From contig DDIU01000039.1 in assembly GCA_002338655.1 (NCBI GenBank), forward strand, positions 54,250 to 118,249: a stretch of DNA of 64,000 nt, given 5' to 3'. The DNA is from Flammeovirgaceae bacterium UBA1842. Lineage in GTDB: Bacteria; Bacteroidota; Bacteroidia; Cytophagales; Cyclobacteriaceae. Made by a program: the position numbers and the translations under genes. How positions within the stretch are numbered: the stretch's first letter is position 1; each line of letters begins with the position of its first letter. The notes below the pieces were generated by a model. It was given only the letters and a program-made list of their open reading frames with translations, was not told where the DNA came from and made no database searches. Shown here piece after piece: positions 34,204-41,715 of this stretch.

Positions 34204-34669
34204 AATTATAGATAAAAATAAAATACGTGACCTTATCCAGTCATGGCAATCAAACAACCAGGAGGTGGTTTTTACCAATGGATGTTTTGATATACTGCAT
34301 TTAGGCCATATTGATTACCTAGAAAAGTCTAAAGCACTTGGTGACAAACTTATTGTTGGGCTTAACACAGATTTATCAGTGAGGCGTTTGAAAGGGGAGC
34401 AAAGACCATTAAACAATGAAGAAGCTAGAGCCCGGTTGTTAGCGGCACTTGAATTTGTGGATGCAGTGGTTTTATTTGGTGAAGACACACCCAAGGATTT
34501 AATTGAATGGCTTCAGCCAGACATTCTTGTAAAAGGCAATGACTATTTGGCAGAAAATATTATTGGCGCAGATATTGTAAAAGCGAAAGGGGGAAGGGTT
34601 GAGACCATTTCATTGGTCGATGGCTTTTCTACAACCAATTTAGTTGAGAAAATAAAATCATTAAAATAG
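34184..34669 (+). CDS. rfaE2: D-glycero-beta-D-manno-heptose 1-phosphate adenylyltransferase
   Basis: Nucleotidyltransferase that adenylates heptose-1-phosphate for ADP-heptose synthesis, a lipopolysaccharide core precursor. Signature motifs are VFTNGCFDILHLGHIDYL (HxGH), VGLNTDLSVRRLKG, RPLNNEEARA and the GFSTTNLVEKI tail. The protein has no internal Met, so the start must be a non-ATG codon; the TTG at 34184 gives the usual 161-residue length and overlaps the upstream gene by 20 bases. The kinase half (RfaE1) is not present here. Confidence 0.92.
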   Translation: MKKTANKIIDKNKIRDLIQSWQSNNQEVVFTNGCFDILHLGHIDYLEKSKALGDKLIVGLNTDLSVRRLKGEQRPLNNEEARARLLAALEFVDAVVLFGEDTPKDLIEWLQPDILVKGNDYLAENIIGADIVKAKGGRVETISLVDGFSTTNLVEKIKSLK

Positions 34670-34676
34670 AAAAACT

Positions 34677-35369
34677 ATGATAATCGTAATTATGGTAGTG
34701 TTTGGTATACTTAGCTATGCAGTAAGTACCAGACTGAAAAACAAGTTTAAAAAATATTCAAAGATCCCTTTGGCAAAAAATCTTTCTGGAGAGGAAATTG
34801 CCAAGCTCATGTTGGCCGACCATGGCATTCACGATGTGAAAGTAATTAGTGTTCAAGGCCAATTAACAGATCATTATAACCCAGTGAATAAAACAGTGAA
34901 CCTTAGTGATGGGGTGTTTCATGGAAGAAATGCCGCAGCCGCAGCCATTGCAGCTCACGAATGTGGACACGCTGTTCAACACGCAACTGCTTATAGCATG
35001 TTGGAATTTAGATCAGTTTTGGTGCCAATGCAAAATGCCAGCGCCAAGGTGTTGAACATCATATTTATGGTGATGTTATTTGGTGGGTTCATGTTGCCGT
35101 CAATAATTCCTTGGAATTTGGCATTATTGGTTATAATTGGTGCCTACGGAATTATGACTTTATTTTCTTTGGTCACATTACCAGTTGAATTTGATGCCAG
35201 TAAAAGGGCTCTGGTATGGGTGAATGAAAGAAATATTGTAAATTCATCAGAATATGACATGGCAAAAGACGCATTGAAATGGGCAGCCATGACTTATGTA
35301 GTTGCCGCTTTAGGTTTTGTTGTTACACTCCTGTATTATGTTAGCCTATTTTTAGGCAGTCGGGACTAA
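34677..35369 (+). CDS. Membrane zinc metallopeptidase (YugP-like)
   Basis: A 230-residue membrane protein with the zinc-binding HExxH-type motif AAHECGHAVQHATAY around residue 100, an N-terminal helix and two or three helices in the second half (NIIFMVMLFGGFML, IPWNLALLVIIGAYG, MTYVVAALGFVVTLLY). This is the pattern of the putative neutral zinc metallopeptidase family. Substrates are unknown. It begins seven bases after rfaE2, so is the last gene of the panC run before a hairpin. Confidence 0.85.
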   Translation: MIIVIMVVFGILSYAVSTRLKNKFKKYSKIPLAKNLSGEEIAKLMLADHGIHDVKVISVQGQLTDHYNPVNKTVNLSDGVFHGRNAAAAAIAAHECGHAVQHATAYSMLEFRSVLVPMQNASAKVLNIIFMVMLFGGFMLPSIIPWNLALLVIIGAYGIMTLFSLVTLPVEFDASKRALVWVNERNIVNSSEYDMAKDALKWAAMTYVVAALGFVVTLLYYVSLFLGSRD

Positions 35370-35407
35370 TTTATAGAGCATAAAGCTAAATAAAAGTGTA
35401 TTTTAAA

Positions 35408-35430
35408 GGTTAGGGGAATCCCCCTATACC
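35408..35430 (+). terminator. GC-rich hairpin between the zinc peptidase and acyl-CoA dehydrogenase genes
   Basis: TAGGGG (35411-35416) and CCCCTA (35421-35426) with loop AATC, extended by GGT/ACC across a one-base bulge. It is followed by TTGTTGTTTA rather than a pure T run, so it could be a weak terminator or a leader structure for the next gene. Confidence 0.4.
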
Positions 35431-35459
35431 TTGTTGTTTATATTGGAAAAGTATCGATC

Positions 35460-36602
35460 ATGAATTTTGAATTAACTGAAGAACAATTAGCCGTTAAGGA
35501 AGCCGCAAGGGATTTTGCACAAACTGAACTTTTACCAGGTGTTATAGATAGGGATGAAAACCAGACTTATCCTAAAGAGCAGGTAAAAAAAATGGGTGAA
35601 TTGGGGTTTTTAGGTATGATGGCCGATCCAAAATACAATGGTGGTGGAATGGATTCCATAAGCTACGTATTAGCAATGGAAGAGATTTCTAAAGTGGACG
35701 CCTCTTGTTCTGTAATTATGTCAGTTAATAATTCATTGGTATGTTGGGGACTTGAGACCTACGCAAATGAAGCACAGAAGCAAAAATACCTTACAAAATT
35801 GACAACGGGCGAGCACATTGGTGCTTTTTGTCTTTCAGAGCCAGAGGCCGGGTCTGATGCCACTAGCCAAAAGACCACGGCTGTTGATATGGGAGATCAT
35901 TACTTGCTTAATGGCACAAAAAATTGGATCACTAACGGAAATACAGCTAACACTTATATTGTAATTGCCCAAACAGACCCAGCGAAAAGGCATAAAGGCA
36001 TCAATGCTTTAATTGTAGAGAAGGGGATGGAAGGGTTTGTTGTAGGTAAAAAGGAAAATAAGCTTGGTATTAGGGGATCGGATACCCATTCTTTAATGTT
36101 TACTGATGTTAAGATCCCAAAAGAAAACAGGATAGGTGAAGATGGTTTTGGTTTTAAATTTGCCATGTCCACACTCAATGGCGGTAGGATTGGTATTGCA
36201 TCACAGGCATTAGGGATTGCATCTGGAGCCTATGAATTGGCTTTACAATACTCCAAAGAAAGAAAAGCATTTGGAAAAGAGATTTCTCAGCATCAAGCTA
36301 TCCAGTTTAAACTGGCAGATATGGCTACGAATATTGAAGCCGCTAGATTATTGTGTCTTCAAGCTGCTGCTTTAAAAGATCAAGGTAAAGACTATGTGAA
36401 GGCTGCGGCCATGGCAAAAGTATTTGCATCTAAGACGGCCATGGATGTTACCATTGAAGCAGTTCAAATTCATGGTGGTTACGGGTTTGTCAAGGAATAC
36501 CATGTGGAAAGAATGATGCGTGATGCTAAAATCACACAAATATATGAGGGCACCTCGGAAATACAGAAAATAGTGATATCCCGAGAGCTCTTAAGAGCAT
36601 AA
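35460..36602 (+). CDS. Acyl-CoA dehydrogenase (short-chain/butyryl type)
   Basis: FAD enzyme that oxidises acyl-CoA to enoyl-CoA in fatty-acid or amino-acid breakdown. The 380-residue length and motifs are those of the family: FCLSEPEAGSDAT, KNWITNGNTANTYIV, MSTLNGGRIGIASQALGI, the FAD-binding QAIQFKLADM and, near the end, the catalytic Glu in IYEGTSEIQKIVIS. That Glu position is typical of short- and medium-chain enzymes. No electron-transfer flavoprotein genes are adjacent. Confidence 0.93.
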   Translation: MNFELTEEQLAVKEAARDFAQTELLPGVIDRDENQTYPKEQVKKMGELGFLGMMADPKYNGGGMDSISYVLAMEEISKVDASCSVIMSVNNSLVCWGLETYANEAQKQKYLTKLTTGEHIGAFCLSEPEAGSDATSQKTTAVDMGDHYLLNGTKNWITNGNTANTYIVIAQTDPAKRHKGINALIVEKGMEGFVVGKKENKLGIRGSDTHSLMFTDVKIPKENRIGEDGFGFKFAMSTLNGGRIGIASQALGIASGAYELALQYSKERKAFGKEISQHQAIQFKLADMATNIEAARLLCLQAAALKDQGKDYVKAAAMAKVFASKTAMDVTIEAVQIHGGYGFVKEYHVERMMRDAKITQIYEGTSEIQKIVISRELLRA

Positions 36603-36701
36603 TACAACTGATATCCAAAAAAAATTATACTATTCTTGAAAAAATCTCATGTAGTATAAATATTTATGCCTAATTTAGAGTAGAATAAATACAGCACATT
36701 A

Positions 36702-37625
36702 ATGGAAGATTACAACAAAATAATAGAATCCCTAGGGGTAAAATACTTAAAATCCAATAATATAAAGGTTTCTACTTCTTTCACTTTGAATGACTATGAA
36801 GAAACGGAAAATGCAATTATAATTCTTAAGAAAGGAATTATACATTTTGGCAAAGATCAGGAACTTTTAAAAGAAGGACATGCGGTATTTATCCCGGCAA
36901 ACAGGATGACACCCCTGTCATTTGGGAATACTGATGAGAAGACCTCGCAATTGACCTTGGAGGAATTTGGGTTTAAACAGTCAGAGTATTTCAGAACCAG
37001 TGATACTGAAGAATTAAGCAATGTGGTGGCAGATTTCACCATGGTAGTGTTTGAAACTAAAGTATTTGACACAGTCAATTTTTTCACTGCACTTGATATA
37101 CCTGCATTTTCATTGGAAAATTCAGCCGTTAACAATAGTATATATGACATTATAATCGAAAGTCAAAAAGGTCGGGCAGGAAACCAGCGTGTGGTGAAGC
37201 TCAAAACTGATTTGATGGTTATTGAGGTGATAAGGCACATATTAGAGAAGCGATTGTTTGTTGAACAAATGGCGACAAATAGTACCTACTTCAAAGACCC
37301 AAGATTAATCAAATTATTCAAACACATTAAAGAAAATCTAAGTGGTGAACTAACCAACAAGATGCTTTCTGAAGTTGCTGATGTGTCCGAGGATTATGTA
37401 GGACAATATTTCAAAACTTTAACAGGAATAAACCCTCAAGATTATATAGAATATCAAAGGATGGAATACGCTGTTAAGTTGTTGAGAACAACTAAAATGA
37501 GTATTCGTGATATTGGCCGTGCATGTGGATATAAAGATACAGCCTACTTCTGTAGAAGGTTTAAAATGATGTACGGTATTCCTGCTGGTAAAATGAGAAA
37601 GCGGGAAACATTAATGAATGTTTAA
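36702..37625 (+). CDS. AraC-family transcriptional regulator
   Basis: A 307-residue DNA-binding protein. The C-terminal hundred residues hold two helix-turn-helix units: ELTNKMLSEVADVSEDYV and TKMSIRDIGRACGYKDTAYF, then the signature FCRRFKMMYGIPAGKMR. The N-terminal part (30-120) is strand-rich, like a cupin-type sensor (LKKGIIHFG, EGHAVFIPANRMT), ligand unknown. It is monocistronic; its 3' end overlaps the convergent GGGP-synthase gene by 15 bases. Targets are not evident. Confidence 0.88.
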   Translation: MEDYNKIIESLGVKYLKSNNIKVSTSFTLNDYEETENAIIILKKGIIHFGKDQELLKEGHAVFIPANRMTPLSFGNTDEKTSQLTLEEFGFKQSEYFRTSDTEELSNVVADFTMVVFETKVFDTVNFFTALDIPAFSLENSAVNNSIYDIIIESQKGRAGNQRVVKLKTDLMVIEVIRHILEKRLFVEQMATNSTYFKDPRLIKLFKHIKENLSGELTNKMLSEVADVSEDYVGQYFKTLTGINPQDYIEYQRMEYAVKLLRTTKMSIRDIGRACGYKDTAYFCRRFKMMYGIPAGKMRKRETLMNV

Positions 37626-38372
37626 ACTTTTATTAAAATCATAGATTTTTTCAGAAACCTCGATCATCAGATCGGGGTTTTTTTCTATGGCATTGCCAAT
37701 AACGATAACATCTGCCCCTGCAACTAAAGCCTCCTGAACTAGCTGAGCACTTGTAATACCCCCTCCAACAATCAAAGGACAGCTGATAGCCTCATTGACT
37801 TTTCTAATCATTTTCTGCGTGATGGCTTGTTTTGACCCACTTCCGGCATCCATATAGATTAGTTTCATGCCAAGCATTTCACCCGCCAGTGCAGTAGAGG
37901 AGGCTATTGAGTGCTTATCAGGCGGTATAGGAATGGTATTGCTCATATAAGAAGCCGCTGATGTACTTGCGGAATTCACAAGCATATACCCAGTAGAAAT
38001 TACCTCAAGTTGGCTTTTCTTAAGTAGGGGTGCGGCATTTACGTGTTGACCTATAAGCAAATCTGCATTTCTGCCAGAGATTAGACTTAAAAATAAAATG
38101 GCATCAGCATCGTGGTTGATCTGCATATTATTACCAGGAAATAGAACGGTCGGGATATCACAGTTAAGTTTTAATTGTTGAATAACTTCATTTAGGTTAT
38201 CTCGGGTGATAAGGCTACCCCCAACAAAGAAAAAATCAATATAACATTCTTTGGCCAAGGCAATCAGATTTGTAATAGAGGATATTTCAGTGATCTTATC
38301 GGGATCAATTAATATGGCAAGAGATTTTTGTTTTCGGGCCTTTCTGTTAATGAGATCCTGAAGTATTTTCAT
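37611..38372 (-). CDS. Geranylgeranylglyceryl phosphate synthase family protein
   Basis: A TIM-barrel prenyltransferase of the GGGPS/PcrB family, 253 residues. Visible motifs: SLAILIDPDKITE, FVGGSLITRDNL, the phosphate-binding IYMDAGSGSKQAI, PLIVGGGITSAQ and GADVIVIGNAIE. In archaea the enzyme starts ether-lipid synthesis; bacterial forms join prenyl diphosphates to glycerol-1-phosphate and the role in Bacteroidota is unclear. Its start overlaps the upstream small gene by 26 bases, suggesting co-transcription. Its 3' coding end contains the terminator of the opposing AraC gene. Confidence 0.9.
   Translation of the reverse strand: MKILQDLINRKARKQKSLAILIDPDKITEISSITNLIALAKECYIDFFFVGGSLITRDNLNEVIQQLKLNCDIPTVLFPGNNMQINHDADAILFLSLISGRNADLLIGQHVNAAPLLKKSQLEVISTGYMLVNSASTSAASYMSNTIPIPPDKHSIASSTALAGEMLGMKLIYMDAGSGSKQAITQKMIRKVNEAISCPLIVGGGITSAQLVQEALVAGADVIVIGNAIEKNPDLMIEVSEKIYDFNKSLNIH
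37655..37684 (+). terminator. AraC-gene terminator embedded in the GGGP-synthase coding sequence
   Basis: AAACC (37655-37659) pairs with GGTTT (37676-37680), CGATC (37661-37665) with GATCG (37670-37674), with a T-G pair between and loop ATCA, then a T run on the plus strand. It lies about 30 bases after the AraC stop and within the last 30 codons of the convergent gene. Confidence 0.8.
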
Positions 38373-38721
38373 CTTCTTCTTTGAGTCCTTTTTGGAGATA
38401 TTCAGTTAATTTATCTTTTGCTAGAGCTAACAACGCAATAGCAGCTTCCTTGGCTATGGATTGAGTAATAGTGGCTAGAAACGATGGTTCTTGTTCTGTT
38501 TCACTACTATCATTTTTATCTTTTTTCTTGGCCTTGGTGGAACGGTCTTCTGTGGCTACTTTAAAAAGTAAATAAGATAACGCTAACCCACCGGCAACTA
38601 AAAGAACATTTATTGCTATTTTCTTTCCTTTCTCGCCAATTATTTCAAGCTCACTTTCCAGAGCTTTCTGATGCTCCTCGGAGAGACGTTCCAATTTTAT
38701 TTTGTCAGGTAGCGATTTCAT
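38347..38721 (-). CDS. Small membrane protein of unknown function
   Basis: A 124-residue protein with one membrane helix (about 38-55, IAINVLLVAGGLALSYLLF), a charged linker (KAKKKDKNDSSETEQE) and an amphipathic C-terminal part (ITQSIAKEAAIALLALAKDKL). Its ATG overlaps the stop of the holin-like gene (ATGA), and its end overlaps the GGGP synthase start, forming a three-gene unit. I do not recognise a family; such proteins commonly accompany the holin-like family in Bacteroidota. Confidence 0.65.
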   Translation of the reverse strand: MKSLPDKIKLERLSEEHQKALESELEIIGEKGKKIAINVLLVAGGLALSYLLFKVATEDRSTKAKKKDKNDSSETEQEPSFLATITQSIAKEAAIALLALAKDKLTEYLQKGLKEEDENTSGSH

Positions 38722-39083
38722 CTATCAATTTTAAATAACTTATTGAGCTCTTTTTCAAAGTACTCTTTAAGTCCAATTTTATTTCTCAAAACCAACAACA
38801 ATATAAATAAAAGAAGATAAATGGAGGCTGTGATCAAAAAACCATAGACATAATTATTGACAAGTTGGCCAAAGTATATGCTGATAGCAATACTTACAAG
38901 CATCAGAGTAAATAATATTAAACCTGTAAGTACAAGGCTAATAAGCGCATTGGCGAAAGCCTTAGAAAGATCGTTTTTCAGTTCGAGCTTAATAATCTGC
39001 AGCCTTGTATCCACAAGGGCTTTGACATTGTCGATGACATTGCCCATTCCGAGTAAATTTAAAAGTCCTTTTCTTTCAGCCAA
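38718..39083 (-). CDS. Phage-holin-superfamily-III-like membrane protein (DUF1469)
   Basis: A 121-residue protein with a helical soluble N-terminus (DTRLQIIKLELKNDLSKAF) and two membrane helices (about 45-68 and 76-100). This is the pattern of DUF1469 proteins, named after holins but widespread chromosomal membrane proteins linked to stress. The start is a TTG at 39083, since no in-frame ATG lies upstream before a stop; the next Met is residue 13. It leads a three-gene unit ending in GGGP synthase. There is no prophage context here. Confidence 0.75.
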   Translation of the reverse strand: MAERKGLLNLLGMGNVIDNVKALVDTRLQIIKLELKNDLSKAFANALISLVLTGLILFTLMLVSIAISIYFGQLVNNYVYGFLITASIYLLLFILLLVLRNKIGLKEYFEKELNKLFKIDR

Positions 39084-39168
39084 AACTTTGTGTTTTTGTA
39101 TTCAACGAATATAACTAATCAATACAAGAGAAAAAACACCTATAGTAGATCAACAAGGAAATGTTGAC

Positions 39169-40329
39169 TTAGATGGACAATTCTATTTGAAACCTATATC
39201 CAAAGGTATTATCAGAAAGTGATTTATTTCTATAGGACAAGTCACTCTGTATTTTAAGGTTATGGCCCATAAAATATTTTGAAACTCCTAGCGTATATTC
39301 ATCTTCTTTACTGATACTGGAATAATCAGGATCAATAGGGTTAATTGAAGTGTACCGTCCAGCTATTTCAAAATTATTTTTGAATAGGTATCCCGTTTGA
39401 AACACAAACCCATTGCCTGTCCCAAATTTTGTGTTTATTATACTCTTTTTTGATTCTCTATGTGCATATTCACTCATTATCGACCACCCGTTGTATTTGA
39501 ACATGATGTCAAAAAAGTAAGTTGATAGGTCATTGGTAACAAAACCCAATGAATCAGACATAAAGGACCCAAGCTGGCCTCTTTGCCTGCTAGCACCATC
39601 ATTATAGTCATAGGTAGCGCCAAAGGCTAGTTTTGGCTTTGATTCCCTTTTCAAATCAGATCCAAAATAGTCGCCCTTACTGGCAAACTCACCAAAGGGC
39701 AGATATTCTATCCTACCGGTATAATCATAACCCCCAATATTATCTGAAGTAATATTTCTACCCTCACCAATAGATATTGAAATGGCCTGTTTCAAAACGC
39801 TGGCACCAAAATTATTTTTATGATGCAGTTGCACGCCAATGTCCCGGTCTAGGTTAAATCTCGAATTGACCAAACTACGGTCCACGAACTGTAATTTTTG
39901 AGAAGATATTACTCTTTCCCTATTGCCGGGAAGTTTAGTTTGGCCAAACCAAAGCTGCCAATTGTCTTTGAAATGCCATTTTAATACGGCATCAAAAATT
40001 ATTCTGGGGGCATTACCTGTTTCTGGACTTGCACCGCCTACATCACGGTTTGATAGGCCAAGTTCAATTTTATACTCCAGTTTAGGTGAGTAAGCAAAGC
40101 CCTCGAATTTTAACCGAGACCTTCTGATTAATAGTTTGTCATTATAATTTTCAGAGACTTCATTATAAACCCCTTCATAGAGGGTTTGAAATCTGGCCCC
40201 AAATTTCAAGCTGAAGGAGGAATCTTTAGCTATAATTTTAATCCCTTTTCCAAACTGGTTACTAGTAAGGTCTTGGGCTACTGTTGCCTGTGTGATAACT
40301 AAGAGTAAAATAATTAGAGGAATTCGCAT
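39169..40329 (-). CDS. Phosphate-selective porin O/P family outer-membrane protein
   Basis: A 386-residue outer-membrane barrel with a signal peptide (LIILLLVITQATVAQ) and a repeated pattern of amphipathic strands: FGARFQTLYEGVYNE, LLIRRSRLKFEGFAYSPKLEYKIE, and a closing strand FGYRFQIELSI. This is typical of OprO/OprP-type porins in Bacteroidota. The Na/Pi symporter gene just upstream on the same strand (41 bases) suggests the pair brings phosphate or another anion across both membranes, which is an inference. Confidence 0.82.
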   Translation of the reverse strand: MRIPLIILLLVITQATVAQDLTSNQFGKGIKIIAKDSSFSLKFGARFQTLYEGVYNEVSENYNDKLLIRRSRLKFEGFAYSPKLEYKIELGLSNRDVGGASPETGNAPRIIFDAVLKWHFKDNWQLWFGQTKLPGNRERVISSQKLQFVDRSLVNSRFNLDRDIGVQLHHKNNFGASVLKQAISISIGEGRNITSDNIGGYDYTGRIEYLPFGEFASKGDYFGSDLKRESKPKLAFGATYDYNDGASRQRGQLGSFMSDSLGFVTNDLSTYFFDIMFKYNGWSIMSEYAHRESKKSIINTKFGTGNGFVFQTGYLFKNNFEIAGRYTSINPIDPDYSSISKEDEYTLGVSKYFMGHNLKIQSDLSYRNKSLSDNTFGYRFQIELSI

Positions 40330-40369
40330 GTCAAATATGGATTAACATTATGAGTTTTTAATTGGTCAG

Positions 40370-41473
40370 TTATTGATTGAGATAAATGAGTAAAAATGGG
40401 ATAATAAAAAATACCATTAATATGTAAATCATAATTGAAAAGCGATAGTTACTAACAAAGATACCGAATTGGTTAGCCGCCCAAACCAATAACTGACGGA
40501 ACAAGGGGGAAGAAAAAAAGAATAAGGCACCAATTACATTGATTAAAAAGTGGGCTATTGCAATGTTCACCGCTGTTTGCGATTTAAATATTACTGCAAT
40601 AAATGCCGTAATTGTTGTTCCAATATTTGCCCCAAGAACAAAAGGCATTACTTTGTTCAAAGAAATTTTACCAGTAGCCACTAAAGGCACTATAAGAGAG
40701 GTAGTTATTGAACTTGACTGGATAATGCTTGTTGAGAAGGTCCCCCAACCAAAAGATCTTAAAGTATTTTTAAAAACATAATCGTTGAATTTTGATTCTG
40801 ATTTTGCTAAAGCTAATTCATATATGATTTTGGATAAAATTTTTATTGACCCAAAAAGTAAAAGGAAAGAGATTAAAAGGCTTATTATCGGATTTATCTT
40901 CCAGTATGAAAACAAACTGGTCATAAAGGAAAAATCCAAAAACCTAAACTGTACTTGATTTATAGAGGTGCTTAATTCTGGGCCGGTGATTATTCTGACC
41001 AAATATTCTGAACCCAATGTGATTATCCCATACTTATACTCTAATGGGAATAGCAACAGAATAACAATAATGTTAAAAAAATTGTGTAGAGCAGCAGCAG
41101 AAATAGCTCTTCTAAAGTCATCTTTTTTGGCAATGAACCCTACTGCCACAATTGTACTTGTAAGTGTTGTGCCTATATTGGCACCCATAATTATTGGTAC
41201 TGCAGTATGAAGCGGGATTGATCCGGCTGCCACAGCTGCTACTGCCATGGTGGTAGTGGTCGAACTACTTTGGATTAATGCAGTGATAAGTAAGCCAATA
41301 AACAAACCAATGAATGGATTTGAAGCCGCATTAATTACTGATCCAAGTGGTTTGCCTTCTAGGTGTTCAAAGGATTCGGCCATTAAATCCAAAGAAAATA
41401 GAAAAATAGCTATGCCCATAAGCACTAGCAGCACCTTTACTATAGTGATTCTATTTGAGGATGTATTTAGCAA
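40370..41473 (-). CDS. Na/Pi cotransporter family protein (no PhoU domain)
   Basis: A 367-residue inner-membrane symporter with about nine helices and the two inverted Na_Pi_cotrans repeats, each with a QSSS motif: GLLITALIQSSSTTTTMAVAA and TFSTSIIQSSSITTSLIVP, along with two GANIGTT motifs. It lacks the C-terminal PhoU-like domain of the neighbour at 41716. The start codon is a TTG at 41473, since an in-frame stop precedes it. It is co-directional with the porin gene. Confidence 0.9.
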   Translation of the reverse strand: MLNTSSNRITIVKVLLVLMGIAIFLFSLDLMAESFEHLEGKPLGSVINAASNPFIGLFIGLLITALIQSSSTTTTMAVAAVAAGSIPLHTAVPIIMGANIGTTLTSTIVAVGFIAKKDDFRRAISAAALHNFFNIIVILLLFPLEYKYGIITLGSEYLVRIITGPELSTSINQVQFRFLDFSFMTSLFSYWKINPIISLLISFLLLFGSIKILSKIIYELALAKSESKFNDYVFKNTLRSFGWGTFSTSIIQSSSITTSLIVPLVATGKISLNKVMPFVLGANIGTTITAFIAVIFKSQTAVNIAIAHFLINVIGALFFFSSPLFRQLLVWAANQFGIFVSNYRFSIMIYILMVFFIIPFLLIYLNQ

Positions 41474-41715
41474 TGAGTGAACTTCTTATAAAAATTTATG
41501 CAAAAGTAGACCAATTAATAATGGTCATGAAGAAAAGTATATTAAGCTATAGTTAAGTCTTTGTGTCAATTTTCATAGTTTAGAATGATTTTAAAGCAGA
41601 ATATTTTGTAGATTAAATTCTGTTTCTTCAAAACTTAACATAAGCATAACCTTAAACAGGATTTTTGTTGGCAATGCATCTACTACCTTTACGTCCTGAA
41701 ATAAATCGATCATAA

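Noticed and set aside
38718..39083. Holin-like protein as evidence of a prophage
   Set aside because: DUF1469 proteins are common chromosomal membrane proteins, and no other phage gene lies near it.
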